Of a DNA stretch of 64,000 bases, positions 49,294-59,810 are shown one piece after another. The notes under the pieces are model-generated. The model made no database searches and was not told the origin of the DNA. It saw nothing but the letters and a program-made list of their open reading frames with translations. The number at the start of each line of letters is the position of its first letter. Positions within the stretch are counted from its first letter, which is position 1. Position numbers and translations under genes: made by a program. Source of the stretch: Shewanella ulleungensis (GTDB taxonomy: Bacteria > Pseudomonadota > Gammaproteobacteria > Enterobacterales > Shewanellaceae); the NCBI RefSeq assembly GCF_014648315.1, contig NZ_BMQW01000006.1, positions 198,948-262,947 of the forward strand, in the 5' to 3' direction.

Positions 49294-52200
49294 AGATTTT
49301 AAGCCTTCGCTTTAAAAATATAAATTCACTTAAAAATGAGTGGAAAATTGATTTTACCCAATCACCTTTTGCCGAAAATGGTTTATTTGCGATTACCGGT
49401 CCAACGGGTTCTGGTAAAACCACCATTTTAGATGCTATTTGCTTAGCGCTTTATCATCGTACGCCAAGATTGAATAATATCTCTAAAACGACTAATGAAT
49501 TGATGACTCGCGGCACGGCAGAATGCTTAGCCGAAGTCGAATTTGAAGTAAAAGGCGTCGCTTATCGTGCTTTTTGGAGTCAACGTCGTTCGCGCGATAA
49601 AGCCGATGGCAATTTGCAAGATGCACAAGTTGAATTGGCACTATTAAGTGACGGTAAAATCCTCGCCAGCCAAATTAAACGTAAAACCGAATTAGTTGAA
49701 GAAATCACTGGACTCGATTTTGCCCGTTTTACTAAATCGATGATGTTGTCTCAAGGACAATTTGCAGCATTTTTAAATGCCGATGCCAATGACCGAGCAG
49801 AACTATTAGAAGAACTGACTGGCACCGAAATTTATGGCTTAATTTCTGCCCGGGTGCACCAACACTATAGTGAGGCTAAAACTAATTTAAAAGTCTTAGA
49901 AGCCAAGCTTGGCAGTGTTGAATTACTCGATGATGGGCAACGTGAAGCGCAGCAACAGCACATTAAACAACTCAAGCAAACCTTGAGTGAGCAGCAGCAA
50001 CAGTTAATCCAATTAACAGGTTTTTTAACCTGGGCGGATAATGTCCAACAAACTCAAACAGCGTTAAGCAATGCTAATGAGCAGCAACAGCAAGCGCTTG
50101 AGCGCCAGCAACAGCATCACTGTGAACTGACACAATTGGCGCACAGCGAACCCGCTCAGCTTATCGCCCCCTTGTTTGAGCAACAACAAAAAGCACAACA
50201 AAAAGTTACAACCCTGGCCACGCAAAAGATTGAGCTTAATGAGCAGGCGCAGTTAGCACAATCTGAGCTACAGACTCATCAGCAGCAACAGGGGCAACAT
50301 CACCAACAGCTTGAACACATTACCCAAGTACATAAAGCCTTATTGACCTTGATTGACCAACAAGTATTGCCACTTGATCAACAGATCCATCAGGTTAATT
50401 ATCAACTATCTCAAGTGACATCTAGTTTTAAGCAAACTCAGTCACAGCAACAAAAAATGCAGCAACAGCAGCAGCAACTGTTAACACAACAGCAATCACT
50501 TGGTACTGATAAACAAAAGATTGAACAACAACTTAATGCGCTACCACAAGGTCAAGATATTGCTAAAGCCTTCGGTGCTTGGCAATCGCAATACGCTCAG
50601 GTGCAGCAGTTAACTGAGCAATTGGCGCAGCTTGAACAGCAAGGTCAGCAACATCAACTTAACACTGAGCAAACTCAGGCATCTTTGAAACAATTGAGCC
50701 CACAAATAACTCAAGCTCAATTGGTTCTCACTCAAACGAATGCTCAGCAAACTGAAAGCCAGCAAGCTTTGGCCAACTTATTGGCTGGTGAAGATGAGCC
50801 ACAGATCAGTGCGCAATATCAACAATGTGTAGAGCAACAAGCAGGGCGTTATCAACTAACTCAACTGTTCAGTCAATTTTCCCGCTCGCAACAGCAATGT
50901 CAGCAACTGAGTCAGCAGTCGGCGCTGTTTGACAGTGAGCTGCAAGCTATCACGAAATCATTAACAACAGTTAGGGCTCAGTGGACCGATAAAAATCAAC
51001 AAGTTAAAGATGTACAAACCTTATTGCAGCAAGAGCAGCAAATCGCTAATTTGACCTTAGAGCGAGCTAAATTAAAAGCAGGTGAACCCTGTGCCCTGTG
51101 TGGTGCTACGGAGCATCCACTCGTTGAGCGTTATGAAGCGCTTAATGTGTCAGCAACTGAGCAAAGGGCACAACAATTACAAACCGAACTCGACAGTATT
51201 AAAAAGCAGGGTGAGCAACTTAAAAACCAGCAAACAGCACTGCAAGTCAAATTTGATAACAGCACAGCGCAGTTCAACCAAGCACAAGCAGAATTGCACA
51301 ATATTGAACAGCAATGGCAACAGCAAACTCTAGCCTTGTCAGTGAATTTACGCCTAGATAGTCAACAGCAAGTAGCATTAGAAGATTATATTGCCACTGC
51401 CGACACTCAGCAGCAGCAATTGGCCACAAAGCTCACTCAGCTCAGCCGATGCCAAAAAACGTTACATCAACATCAGCAACAATGCGTGCAAGCCGAGCAA
51501 ACAGTGGGTCAGTTAGTGAATCAACAAGGTTTGCTGACACAACAACTTGAAAATGCCAAGCAAAGTGTTGTGGCTCAACAACAGCGGATTGACAGCATAA
51601 CCCAACAAAAAACTGACATGCTCAATGTGCTGACAAAGCAAATTACCGCCAGTGGATTGAGCGCACCAATGCTTCAAGAAGCTACGCAGTGGTTAGCGAC
51701 ATTACAACAACAGTTAACAGATTGGGCTCAGGCGCAACAACAAGCTATCGACAACCAACAACAATTGACGATAACCCGCGAAAAAATCACCAGTAACCAA
51801 CAACAATTAAGTGAACTTAACGACCAGTTAACCGCTCAGCAGCAACAGGTTGAGCAAGTACAAGACCAACTTGCAAGCTTACAAGCCAAGCGTCAAAGCC
51901 TGTTTGCAGACAAAATAGTTGACGATGAAAAACAGTTAAGCCTGCACACTTTAGAACAAGCTCAGCAACAGTTGGCACTTGTAGAACAGCAGTTACAAGC
52001 GGCAGACAAAAAACGCACTGCGCTTCAGGTTCAGCTACACGGTATAACTAGCCAAAAAGAAGATGCCGAGCAAGAGTCACACCAACTAAAAACACAGTGG
52101 CAAGAAGCGTTACAACAAAGTCCTTTTACCGATGAGGCTGCGTTTAATGCGGCATTAATCACACCTCTAGAGCGCCAACGGTTGCAACAACTTAAACAAC

Positions 52201-52982
52201 AGCTCGATAACGATATCGTCAAAGCAAACACCTTGGTTGAGCAAGCCTTAGCACGTCAAATTGAATTGACGCAGATCGGGGAGCAACATGACTATGATGT
52301 TACCCAGCATGAGGTTATAGCGCAGAAACACCAAGCGCTTGATGTTGAGACGCAGCAACACAAACAAACTCTGTGGCGTTTTACGCACGAGCTCGAACAA
52401 GATGCGAGTAAACGAGTTGGGCAACAACAACTGTTAGTTGAACAAGCCCAAATGCAACAAGATTACGATGACTTAGCCTACTTACATTCATTAATAGGTT
52501 CTCAAAAAGGCGATAAGTTCCGTAAATTTGCTCAAGGCCTTACGTTGGATCATTTAGTCGCTTTAGCCAATCGTCAGTTAGATAGGCTACAAGGTCGATA
52601 TTTGTTAGAGCGTAAAGAATCAGATGCATTGGAATTGCAAGTGCTCGACACTTGGCAAGGTGATGCCGTACGTGACACCAGAACCTTATCTGGCGGCGAA
52701 AGCTTTTTAGTCAGCTTAGCCCTTGCATTGGCACTTTCTGACCTTGTTAGTCATAAAACGAGCATTGACTCACTGTTTTTAGATGAAGGCTTTGGTACGT
52801 TGGACAGCCAAACGTTAGATACCGCATTAGATGCACTCGATAACTTGAATGCATCAGGCAAAATGATAGGTGTGATTAGCCATATCGAAGCAATGAAAGA
52901 GCGGATCAGCGTGCAGATAAAAGTGAATAAAATGAACGGGCTTGGAATTAGTAAATTACCAAATGAATTTGCAGTTATCTGA
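49290..52982 (+). CDS. sbcC: Nuclease SbcCD subunit C (Rad50-like ATPase)
   Basis: The product has 1230 residues. Walker [26 protein letters not shown] is near residue 36. The zinc hook CALC is at about residue 600, between two long coiled coils. The signature [21 protein letters not shown] is near 1132 and Walker [13 protein letters not shown] near 1160. The coiled coils are extremely rich in glutamine, with several runs of five or more Q. It partners SbcD in double-strand-break and hairpin processing. It overlaps sbcD by four bases. Confidence 0.96.
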   Translation: MKILSLRFKNINSLKNEWKIDFTQSPFAENGLFAITGPTGSGKTTILDAICLALYHRTPRLNNISKTTNELMTRGTAECLAEVEFEVKGVAYRAFWSQRRSRDKADGNLQDAQVELALLSDGKILASQIKRKTELVEEITGLDFARFTKSMMLSQGQFAAFLNADANDRAELLEELTGTEIYGLISARVHQHYSEAKTNLKVLEAKLGSVELLDDGQREAQQQHIKQLKQTLSEQQQQLIQLTGFLTWADNVQQTQTALSNANEQQQQALERQQQHHCELTQLAHSEPAQLIAPLFEQQQKAQQKVTTLATQKIELNEQAQLAQSELQTHQQQQGQHHQQLEHITQVHKALLTLIDQQVLPLDQQIHQVNYQLSQVTSSFKQTQSQQQKMQQQQQQLLTQQQSLGTDKQKIEQQLNALPQGQDIAKAFGAWQSQYAQVQQLTEQLAQLEQQGQQHQLNTEQTQASLKQLSPQITQAQLVLTQTNAQQTESQQALANLLAGEDEPQISAQYQQCVEQQAGRYQLTQLFSQFSRSQQQCQQLSQQSALFDSELQAITKSLTTVRAQWTDKNQQVKDVQTLLQQEQQIANLTLERAKLKAGEPCALCGATEHPLVERYEALNVSATEQRAQQLQTELDSIKKQGEQLKNQQTALQVKFDNSTAQFNQAQAELHNIEQQWQQQTLALSVNLRLDSQQQVALEDYIATADTQQQQLATKLTQLSRCQKTLHQHQQQCVQAEQTVGQLVNQQGLLTQQLENAKQSVVAQQQRIDSITQQKTDMLNVLTKQITASGLSAPMLQEATQWLATLQQQLTDWAQAQQQAIDNQQQLTITREKITSNQQQLSELNDQLTAQQQQVEQVQDQLASLQAKRQSLFADKIVDDEKQLSLHTLEQAQQQLALVEQQLQAADKKRTALQVQLHGITSQKEDAEQESHQLKTQWQEALQQSPFTDEAAFNAALITPLERQRLQQLKQQLDNDIVKANTLVEQALARQIELTQIGEQHDYDVTQHEVIAQKHQALDVETQQHKQTLWRFTHELEQDASKRVGQQQLLVEQAQMQQDYDDLAYLHSLIGSQKGDKFRKFAQGLTLDHLVALANRQLDRLQGRYLLERKESDALELQVLDTWQGDAVRDTRTLSGGESFLVSLALALALSDLVSHKTSIDSLFLDEGFGTLDSQTLDTALDALDNLNASGKMIGVISHIEAMKERISVQIKVNKMNGLGISKLPNEFAVI

Positions 52983-53291
52983 GTTTGATCTGCTTCAAGC
53001 TCCCGTGATAACTGCAATCGACTTCAAACAAATTATTAAATAAATGTCATTTTATATTTGTAATATGATTTTTTTTTGATATAAAAGAGCGTTGATATGC
53101 AATTTGAGTGCAAAAGTCCGTGTTTTAAGCAGTTTTACCGGACGCCGTAGTATCAAATATTGGGGCATATTGGCAATAAAACCGACGTGAAGACATAGCA
53201 TTAACAAGTTTAATCTCTGTCTCGCAATAACAATTTGCAGTAAAAGAAAAACAATAAATATAAAGCGTCATCTTTTAGGGTGGATTAGACA
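52983..53291. other. Intergenic region between sbcC and the M23 peptidase gene
   Basis: About 310 AT-rich bases. No coding frame with a ribosome site and no clear terminator for sbcC is visible. The region should carry the promoter of the M23 peptidase gene, but no motif is clear enough to call. Confidence 0.5.
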
Positions 53292-54584
53292 TTGCTAACG
53301 AGTAAAATTATGGGCTTTGAAAGGCCTGACGTAAGTTCATTGAACTTACCTAACTTGCATAAGAAGCTATTGCTTGCAAGTGTGTTTGTTGTTGGAGCTG
53401 CATTGTTATGGCCAACCCAACAAGAGTTTTCATCACAACGAATTCCAGTGGCAATTGATATAGATTCGTTATTGCCGCATATCGCACTACAAGACCAAGC
53501 CCCAGTTGTTGTCCATCAAGATACACCCATTCTAGACCGTGTAATAGAATCAGGTGATACCTTAAGCCATTTGTTTCAGCTTGCAGGTATCGACCAACGT
53601 ACCATGTATAAAGTGCTTGAGGCCGATTTAGAAGTATTAGCATTAGATACATTATTACCAGGTAACCGCATCCAGTTTTGGGATAATGCCAACGGTGAGT
53701 TAGAAAAATTAGAACTGTATTTTAATCCTGCACATCAAGTCGTGTTTACCCGTTTTGAAGACGGCAGCTTTGAAGTAAAAGACATTAACATTGATGGTAT
53801 TTGGCAAAATCGAATCGTCGGTGGTGAAATCAACGGCTCTTTTTATGTTTCTGCTAAAAATGCAGGCTTAAGTGCTGCCGAAATACAAAAGGTCGAATCT
53901 CTCTTAAAAGCCAAATTAAATTTTTCTCGTGAGCTTCGTGCGGGAGACACGTTTTCTGTACTCGTCAATGATCAATTTGTAGAAGGCGAACCAACGGGCG
54001 TGACTTCAATAGAAGGCATTCGAATCAATACGGGACGAAGAGATATCACGGCATTTCAAAATACTGATGGCAATTTTTACGATATTAACGGCCAAAGCTT
54101 AGCACCAGCATTCCAACGTATTCCTCTCGATCGTAAAGTGCGCTTAAGTTCGCGTTTTAATCCAACACGTAAGCATCCAATTACTGGCCGAATTCGTCCA
54201 CATAATGGCACTGACTTTGCTACACCTATCGGAACTAAGGTTGTTGCTCCAGGTGAGGGCGTTGTTACTATGGTAACCAAGCATGCGTTCGCAGGTAACT
54301 ATATTGTGATTGAGCATGACAACAAGGTTCGTACTCGTTACCTACATTTGTCGAAGTTTTTAGTCAAAAAAGGTCAACGTGTGACTCGCGGTCAAGTGAT
54401 TGCATTATCGGGTAATACCGGTGCATCAACAGGGCCACATTTACACTACGAGTTTATTGTCAATGGTCGCCCAGTTGATGCAATGAAAGCTAATATCGCA
54501 GAAGCCAAAGTGTTGCCTAAAAAGCAATTACAGGAGTTTCAGACACTAGTGCGTAGCCGTACAATGATGATGGACTTGGGTTAA
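53292..54584 (+). CDS. M23-family peptidoglycan DD-endopeptidase (MepM-like)
   Basis: The product has 430 residues. One N-terminal hydrophobic segment (about 25-42) anchors it in the inner membrane or exports it. An OapA/LysM-like region (VIESGDTLSHLF, about 85-120) is followed by a middle domain and the M23 catalytic domain (about 285-400). Zinc ligands are in HNGTDFA and HLHYEF. The family cuts peptide cross-links in peptidoglycan during growth. The length and layout fit E. coli MepM. The TTG at 53292 has GGTGGA seven bases upstream; the in-frame ATG at 53310 is a fair alternative. Confidence 0.9.
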   Translation: MLTSKIMGFERPDVSSLNLPNLHKKLLLASVFVVGAALLWPTQQEFSSQRIPVAIDIDSLLPHIALQDQAPVVVHQDTPILDRVIESGDTLSHLFQLAGIDQRTMYKVLEADLEVLALDTLLPGNRIQFWDNANGELEKLELYFNPAHQVVFTRFEDGSFEVKDINIDGIWQNRIVGGEINGSFYVSAKNAGLSAAEIQKVESLLKAKLNFSRELRAGDTFSVLVNDQFVEGEPTGVTSIEGIRINTGRRDITAFQNTDGNFYDINGQSLAPAFQRIPLDRKVRLSSRFNPTRKHPITGRIRPHNGTDFATPIGTKVVAPGEGVVTMVTKHAFAGNYIVIEHDNKVRTRYLHLSKFLVKKGQRVTRGQVIALSGNTGASTGPHLHYEFIVNGRPVDAMKANIAEAKVLPKKQLQEFQTLVRSRTMMMDLG

Positions 54585-54631
54585 TAAACTCTCAATAACT
54601 CCTCTGTTTAATAGCAGGATAAATACATCAT

Positions 54632-54662
54632 AAAAAATGCAGCCTAATAGCTGCATTTTTTA
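54632..54662 (+). terminator. Intrinsic terminator of the M23 peptidase gene
   Basis: The stem AAATGCAGC/GCTGCATTT with a short loop is followed by a T-run, about 50 bases after the stop codon. The following 255 bases up to the frameshifted VOC gene hold nothing I can assign. Confidence 0.88.
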
Positions 54663-54917
54663 TGTGAGTTTGAGGTTGTGTTGCAATCCACTAGAGTAAT
54701 CTTTAACCGCAATGTGCTTTGTTATGGGTACTGATCTTGACACAAGCCTGAACTCAATTGACGTTATTGCACTTTACACCCCGAATTTAGATCATTTAGC
54801 AAATTACTCTTTATCGACTTTGTTAGCCTTTCAATCATGGCTTGTCTGTAATCATTAAGCCTAGGCAGAAAATGACATTGTTACGCTAGCCACAAAAGAC
54901 CAACGTTAGGTAAAACA

Positions 54918-55339
54918 ATGAAGCAGAATATCGTGCATATTGCGCTAGTGGTAAAAGACTACGATGAAGCAATCGATTTTTATGTAAACAAATTAAACTT
55001 TGAACTTATCGAAGAGAAGATACTTATCAATCTGAACAAGATAAGCGATGGGTTGTTGTAGCACCACCAAACTCTCATGGTACGGCGATATTACTAGCTA
55101 AGGCGTCTAAGCCTGAACAGCAAGATTTTGTGGGTAATCAAACCGGTGGTCGTGTATTCATCTTTTTGAATACTGACGATTTTTGGCGTGATTACAAGCG
55201 GATGAAATCGATAGGTATTCACTTTGTACGTGAACCGCAAGAGCAAGACTACGGTACTGTTGCGGTGTTTGAAGATTTGTATGGCAACCTGTGGGATTTA
55301 CTTCAGCTAAACCCCAATCATCCAATGGCAAAAAGGTAG
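54918..55339 (+). pseudogene. VOC/glyoxalase-family gene with a frameshift
   Basis: The ATG at 54918 (AGG upstream) opens a VOC-type start, MKQNIVHIALVVKDYDEAIDFYV. At about 55011-55020 the frame breaks. Upstream the reading is ...LIEE, and the continuation DTYQSEQDKRWVVVAPP lies in another frame and runs to the stop at 55339. Loss of one G in the GAAGAG(G)AAGAT stretch would explain it. The two halves together give a normal single-domain protein of about 140 residues ending in YGNLWDLLQLNPNH. This is either a recent pseudogene or a sequencing error. An intact, different VOC gene lies at 58.1 kb. Confidence 0.85.
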
Positions 55340-55424
55340 GCGTTAATTGTCATTTCCTACAATCTGCAATGCTATTTATCAATTGTCATTTAACTTAACT
55401 TAACTTGCTAGTTGCTCGCTGAGT

Positions 55425-56690
55425 TTATTGTTTTACATTGTCCGCATCCACCTCGGTTCTTGGGTCCATTTCATATGCGGTTGGGCTAGCCATATCGGTG
55501 ACGGCACGAAAACTTTCTTTTGTTGCCAGTGTTGAAGGGGCAATATGGCTGCGACGTCTTAATAATACGATAACGAAGAAAATCGCCAAACAAGAACTGG
55601 TAAAAGCATATAACCCCTTGGCGCCTAATAATCCCATAGCAACTGAAGCTATGGGGGCACCAATAGCCGACGATAATCCCAGAGTGATGAGCATAGCGCT
55701 GCTTATTTCAACAAAATCTTCAGCGGTGGCGTTGTCATTCGCATGGGCTAAGCATATTGCATATAGCGTCATACAGGTTCCTCCCCAAAAAAAGGCTGAT
55801 ATCGCTGCAGGCCAACCGCCAAAAGTCGTGACAATGTAAGGAAGGGTAACAAACAGTAGTGACACCAAAGCGCCACCTAATGCGGTAAACATTAAAACAC
55901 TGCGTCTATCAAACCTATCAGATAACTTACCCAGCGGTACTTGAAAACATGCTCCGCCAAGCACGGTTGCAGATAAAAATGCACCGAGTTGAATGTTGTC
56001 AAAACCATTATCTTTAGCATAAATAGGGGCTAATGCCCAAAATGCACCTGTGACAAAACCAGCAACCACGGCGCCAATCAATGCAACATGAGAGTGGCGC
56101 CACACCTTTGGCATATTTAACTTAACCTGCTTTACCACTGCTGGTGCTGATGAACGTGTTAATGACACAGGTATGATGGCGATAGAGATAAAGATGGCTG
56201 CGAGACCGAATAGCATCGATTCTCGCTCACTACCTAAATTGAACAGTTGTTGACCACACATCACCATGATTAAATTGAGTGTGGTATAGATAGACAGTAT
56301 TGTTCCCCTATTACTGGCTGTAGACGTGCCGTTTAACCAGCTTTCGATGATCATGTATAGACCAGAAATCATTACTCCGATCAAAAACCTTAACAACATC
56401 CAACTATAAAACTCAGGTAATAAAGGAAACACTAAGATGACCACTGAGTAGCATGTTGCTAATACCGCAAAACTTCGAATATGACCAACTCGTTTAAGCA
56501 TATAGGGTGTGGCTAAACAGCCGGAAACAAATCCTAAAAAGTAGCCAGATCCGGTCAAGGCGACTTGCGTATCGCTAAAGCCTGATTCACTGGCTGCGAT
56601 GGGGAGCAAGGTCAATAATAATCCATGACCAAGAATTAAAAATGCATTCGATATGAGTAATGCTGAAAGTGGGATTAACGCGTATAACAT
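55425..56690 (-). CDS. Major facilitator superfamily transporter (YcaD-like)
   Basis: The product has 421 residues with twelve predicted helices and the MFS pattern GKLSDRFDRRSVL between helices 8 and 9. The N-terminal half has GYFLGFVSGCLATPYMLKRVGHIRSFA and FLIGVMISGLYMIIESWL, which resemble the YcaD group. The substrate is unknown. The soluble C-terminal tail of about 40 residues is acidic. It stands alone. Confidence 0.88.
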   Translation of the reverse strand: MLYALIPLSALLISNAFLILGHGLLLTLLPIAASESGFSDTQVALTGSGYFLGFVSGCLATPYMLKRVGHIRSFAVLATCYSVVILVFPLLPEFYSWMLLRFLIGVMISGLYMIIESWLNGTSTASNRGTILSIYTTLNLIMVMCGQQLFNLGSERESMLFGLAAIFISIAIIPVSLTRSSAPAVVKQVKLNMPKVWRHSHVALIGAVVAGFVTGAFWALAPIYAKDNGFDNIQLGAFLSATVLGGACFQVPLGKLSDRFDRRSVLMFTALGGALVSLLFVTLPYIVTTFGGWPAAISAFFWGGTCMTLYAICLAHANDNATAEDFVEISSAMLITLGLSSAIGAPIASVAMGLLGAKGLYAFTSSCLAIFFVIVLLRRRSHIAPSTLATKESFRAVTDMASPTAYEMDPRTEVDADNVKQ

Positions 56691-57156
56691 GTTACTCCAA
56701 AGGCTACTATGTCATATGCACAGGCATACGATGAGCCAATATTTGTAGTATTTAATTCAGGTTTTCTATGCGGACTTTAATCCTATGTGTTGCTATAGTT
56801 CCGCAACTCGACTATGACTAGCGTGCTAATGAGCGACTGTTGCTGTTAGATTAGCTTATCAGCATCATCAAGGTTGGAAGATTTATGCCAAGTATTGGGG
56901 TTATTTTTTTATTCAATATTATCAGGTAATTAGTTTGTGACTGTCACGATGAATTTAACTTAATAGCACCAACTCGGTAGGCATTTTATTTATGTTGCAC
57001 TTATATTGAACAATATGTTCACACGCAGAATTAATCTTTTAAGAATGGAAATATAAACATTGGTTATTGAAATTGAAGCTTACAGCGGCGATATTAACCA
57101 ATAGGATGGTTTTTCAAAAACTTTTTATGAGTCGTTTTATGTACAGGGAAGTGAAA
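56691..57156. other. Intergenic region before the TraB/GumN-like gene
   Basis: About 465 AT-rich bases between divergent genes. The first 30 codons of the long frame starting at 57067 lie here, but I judge them untranslated. I see no further gene, strong palindrome or terminator. Confidence 0.5.
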
Positions 57157-57951
57157 GTGAGACAATTATTAATTTTATGGGTATTTTTTATATTCACTGG
57201 ACCAGCTTTAGCGGGAGATAACTATAAACCACAATCAAATATTTCGTTGTTAAGGTCATTAGATGCTGGATATATGATTATTGGTACAACGCATACAAAC
57301 GAGGTTAATGATCTTCAATTAGTTGATATCGAAAACTTATTTTACGAACTGAATCCCTCGTTAATCCTGCTAGAAGGCGGCTTTTGGCCAGATAGCACGA
57401 GTCAATCGGCCGCTGTTGAATGCTGTGGTGAAATGGGGTTTATACAGTTTTTAGCGAAAAAAAATAATGTCAAAGTATCAACTTGGGAAGGTGATAGTCT
57501 AAGTGAAGCTCAGTTTATCTTGGATAAATTCGATAGTGAAAGTGTGAAGATTTTTTATCTGCTAAGACAGGCTCCTCAATTATTTAACCATGCTAATCTT
57601 GCTGAGGCGACGGAGAAAATGAAGTCATTATTGGGAGAGTCTGGTTTTCCTGCTCAAGAGTATCAAATCCTTTCGAAGCCACATTCAATTGAACAGCTAA
57701 ACAGTATGTTATCGGCAATGGTTGGTAAAACGATTTCATGGAATGAGTTTACTACGGCTGATATTTTCGATGCTCAACTTAACACTGTCGAGTTCTCTAA
57801 GTTCCAAGCAATTAAAGACCGTGTAAATGAGTTTAGAGATCTTAACGCTGTGACAAAGCTTAAAACGGCACTTGCGAATAAAGAAAGAGTGATTTTCATT
57901 GGTGGACAACTGCATTTTGTTCCGGTTATGAATGCGATTATCAAACCATAA
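57157..57951 (+). CDS. Secreted TraB/GumN-family protein
   Basis: From the GTG at 57157 the product has 264 residues. A signal peptide (VRQLLILWVFFIFTGPALAG) is followed by a TraB/GumN-like domain. Its landmarks are MIIGTTHTNEVNDL (Gly-His region), SLILLEGGFW (conserved Glu) and FIGGQLHFVPV at the end. Members of this superfamily are metal-binding hydrolase-like proteins with a Tiki-type fold; the role here is unknown. The frame is open 30 codons further upstream. I prefer this GTG because AGGGA lies seven bases before it and the signal peptide begins there. Confidence 0.7.
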   Translation: MRQLLILWVFFIFTGPALAGDNYKPQSNISLLRSLDAGYMIIGTTHTNEVNDLQLVDIENLFYELNPSLILLEGGFWPDSTSQSAAVECCGEMGFIQFLAKKNNVKVSTWEGDSLSEAQFILDKFDSESVKIFYLLRQAPQLFNHANLAEATEKMKSLLGESGFPAQEYQILSKPHSIEQLNSMLSAMVGKTISWNEFTTADIFDAQLNTVEFSKFQAIKDRVNEFRDLNAVTKLKTALANKERVIFIGGQLHFVPVMNAIIKP

Positions 57952-58072
57952 TGGCAGTTAGAGCTACTGCTTATTAAGGTGAGATAGTCATGAAGTAACC
58001 ATTATGAAGTTGTTGGTTTACAGATGTCTACCTAACCTTAATCTTACAAAAAACAATTAATTTGAGGAAGTG

Positions 58073-58447
58073 ATGGATCTCAATCAAGTGACATTACCTG
58101 TGTCGAATATGGATAAGGCGGTGGCGTTTTATCAAGTTTTGGGGTTTACCTTAATCGTTGATACGCCACATTACGCACGCTTTGAATGCCTGATAGGGCA
58201 GAGTACCTTTTCGTTATCACTAGAGCCTGAACCGACGATGAATGGCGTGGTGATTTACTTCGAACATGCAGAGTTAGATTGCTGGGTAAGTGACTTGCAA
58301 GCAAAAGGGATTGAGTTTGCTCAGCTACCAAAAGATGAAAGGTATTTATGGCGTGAAGCAGTATTGTTTGACCCCAGTGGTAATAAGCTCAAACTCTACT
58401 GGGCGGGGGATAATCGTTTAAATCCACCTTGGCGAGTAAAGTCTTGA
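58073..58447 (+). CDS. VOC-family (glyoxalase/bleomycin-resistance) protein
   Basis: The product has 124 residues forming one VOC unit: LNQVTLPVSNMDKAVAFYQVLGF at the N-terminus and EAVLFDPSGNKLKLYWA near the end, where a metal-ligand glutamate would lie. The family covers glyoxalases, dioxygenases and antibiotic-binding proteins; the substrate is unknown. The ATG at 58073 has GAGGA four bases upstream. A GTG one codon earlier is too close to that site. Confidence 0.85.
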   Translation: MDLNQVTLPVSNMDKAVAFYQVLGFTLIVDTPHYARFECLIGQSTFSLSLEPEPTMNGVVIYFEHAELDCWVSDLQAKGIEFAQLPKDERYLWREAVLFDPSGNKLKLYWAGDNRLNPPWRVKS

Positions 58448-58525
58448 GTTAATTTTTCGACAACTCAGCTTCGTTTTAGGGTTCAGTGTAAATGAAGAAT
58501 TAAGTTGTGATTATTCAAAAGAAGC

Positions 58526-59167
58526 TTAAGCGTAGGGAGATTGGCCTGCTTCTTCGGCGACCAGCCATACTCGCATATCAAACTCATACTGGTGATAGTC
58601 AGGCAGCATAAAAGTGCATAATTGATAGAAGGCTTTATTGTGGTCTTTTTCACGCAGATGAGCGAGTTCATGCACCACCACCATTTGTAACAGTTCGAAT
58701 GGAATATATTTTAAGCGTGATGAGATACGGATTTCATTTTTAGCTTTAACTTTACTGCCTTGGCGTCGATTGACATAAGAATGTAACCCAAGTGCATGGT
58801 GGCTTACGTTAATTTTTTCGTCAAAAATCACTTTGGCTAATGGATCTGATTGACGCATATAGGTGTTTTTTAACTCTATCGCCATATCATATAAAGCTTT
58901 GTCAGTACGGATATCGTGCACGCGCGGGTAGCGACTTAAAAAGTGAGCACCTAATGCGTTGCTATCAACAAGCTGACCAATTTGCGAGACAACTTCTGGT
59001 CGGTAACCGCTTAAATATCGTAAAGCACTTTGCTCACTTTGACGCTGTTTAATGTCGGCGCTGGTAATGAGCTTACTCATATCTGTTTTGGGCTTTAATG
59101 CCTGACTTGCCGATTTAAGTGGCATTTTGGGCGGGGCTTGACGGCTTTTGGGTTTATTGTCTGGCAT
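58526..59167 (-). CDS. YgjP-like zinc metallopeptidase-domain protein (DUF45)
   Basis: The product has 213 residues. The zinc motif HELAHLREKDHN (HExxH with a third His) lies near residue 165 within a DUF45/YgjP-like domain (about 80-205). The N-terminal 45 residues are basic and Pro/Lys-rich. YgjP-type proteins have a metalloprotease fold, but their true substrate is unsettled. Only the family is supported here. It shares its strand with DUF3010 and the DEAD-box gene; a hairpin separates it from DUF3010. Confidence 0.82.
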   Translation of the reverse strand: MPDNKPKSRQAPPKMPLKSASQALKPKTDMSKLITSADIKQRQSEQSALRYLSGYRPEVVSQIGQLVDSNALGAHFLSRYPRVHDIRTDKALYDMAIELKNTYMRQSDPLAKVIFDEKINVSHHALGLHSYVNRRQGSKVKAKNEIRISSRLKYIPFELLQMVVVHELAHLREKDHNKAFYQLCTFMLPDYHQYEFDMRVWLVAEEAGQSPYA

Positions 59168-59217
59168 GGGGGCAACTTGGGAGGCAATTAAATGTGAGTG
59201 GTAATGTAGATGATTAA

Positions 59218-59244
59218 GGCGTTACTAACTATTGCAGTAACGCC
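59218..59244 (-). terminator. Hairpin after the DUF3010 gene
   Basis: Nine-base arms GGCGTTACT and AGTAACGCC surround a nine-base loop, about 14 bases beyond the DUF3010 stop codon. The T-run on the minus strand is short, so termination may be partial. Confidence 0.55.
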
Positions 59245-59257
59245 ATAATGTGGCGGT

Positions 59258-59695
59258 TTACGCTTTACCAAAAATAATGCGGTTATGCTGAACATAAGCC
59301 ACATCAAACGCATTTTGTTGAACACGTTTTAAATCAAGTGATTCAAAATCAACTTGTGGCGGATTACGTTTTAACTGCTCTTTAATGGCAACCGGTGAAA
59401 TAAGACTAACTGGCAGGTCAGTGATTTGAATGGCCGCCTCAAGTTTAAAGCTAGTGGCGCTGCCTGCTAACTTTCCTTTTTGTTCACGCTCAATAATCAC
59501 AATTTGATCGACTCGGTAATCTTCCATCAGCTTGTGAAAAGCAAAGTGAAACTCACGGATAGATTCTGTTTCGTTTGAGTTTGATACGCTAAATGATATT
59601 TTACGGCATGCTGGCACGTTGTAGGTTTCACCTTCGTAGGTCAGCATACTGATAATGGCTTCGCCACCTTTTAATTCTACACCACAAATTTTCAT
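59258..59695 (-). CDS. DUF3010 family protein
   Basis: The product has 145 residues with no signal or membrane segment. The sequence MKICGVELKGGEAIISML and the later QIVIIEREQKGKLAGSATSFKLEAAIQ agree with DUF3010, an uncharacterised family common in Shewanella and Vibrio. The N-terminal beta-strand pattern resembles an RNase H-like fold, but I see no complete catalytic set. Function unknown. It is encoded 115 bases downstream of the DEAD-box helicase on the same strand. Confidence 0.78.
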   Translation of the reverse strand: MKICGVELKGGEAIISMLTYEGETYNVPACRKISFSVSNSNETESIREFHFAFHKLMEDYRVDQIVIIEREQKGKLAGSATSFKLEAAIQITDLPVSLISPVAIKEQLKRNPPQVDFESLDLKRVQQNAFDVAYVQHNRIIFGKA

Positions 59696-59810
59696 GTTAA
59701 TCCTTACTGTTTGTTACTGCACATCAGCTTTACGCTGATGTGTCGTTGTGCTTTGAGTTACGCAATTAATAATGCACAACCCTTTGTAATATTTGCTTAA
59801 AAGATGTTAC

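Noticed and set aside
49290..52982. CRISPR-like or other tandem DNA repeat in sbcC
   Set aside because: The repetitive look comes from glutamine codons in a coiled-coil protein; there are no regular repeats and spacers.
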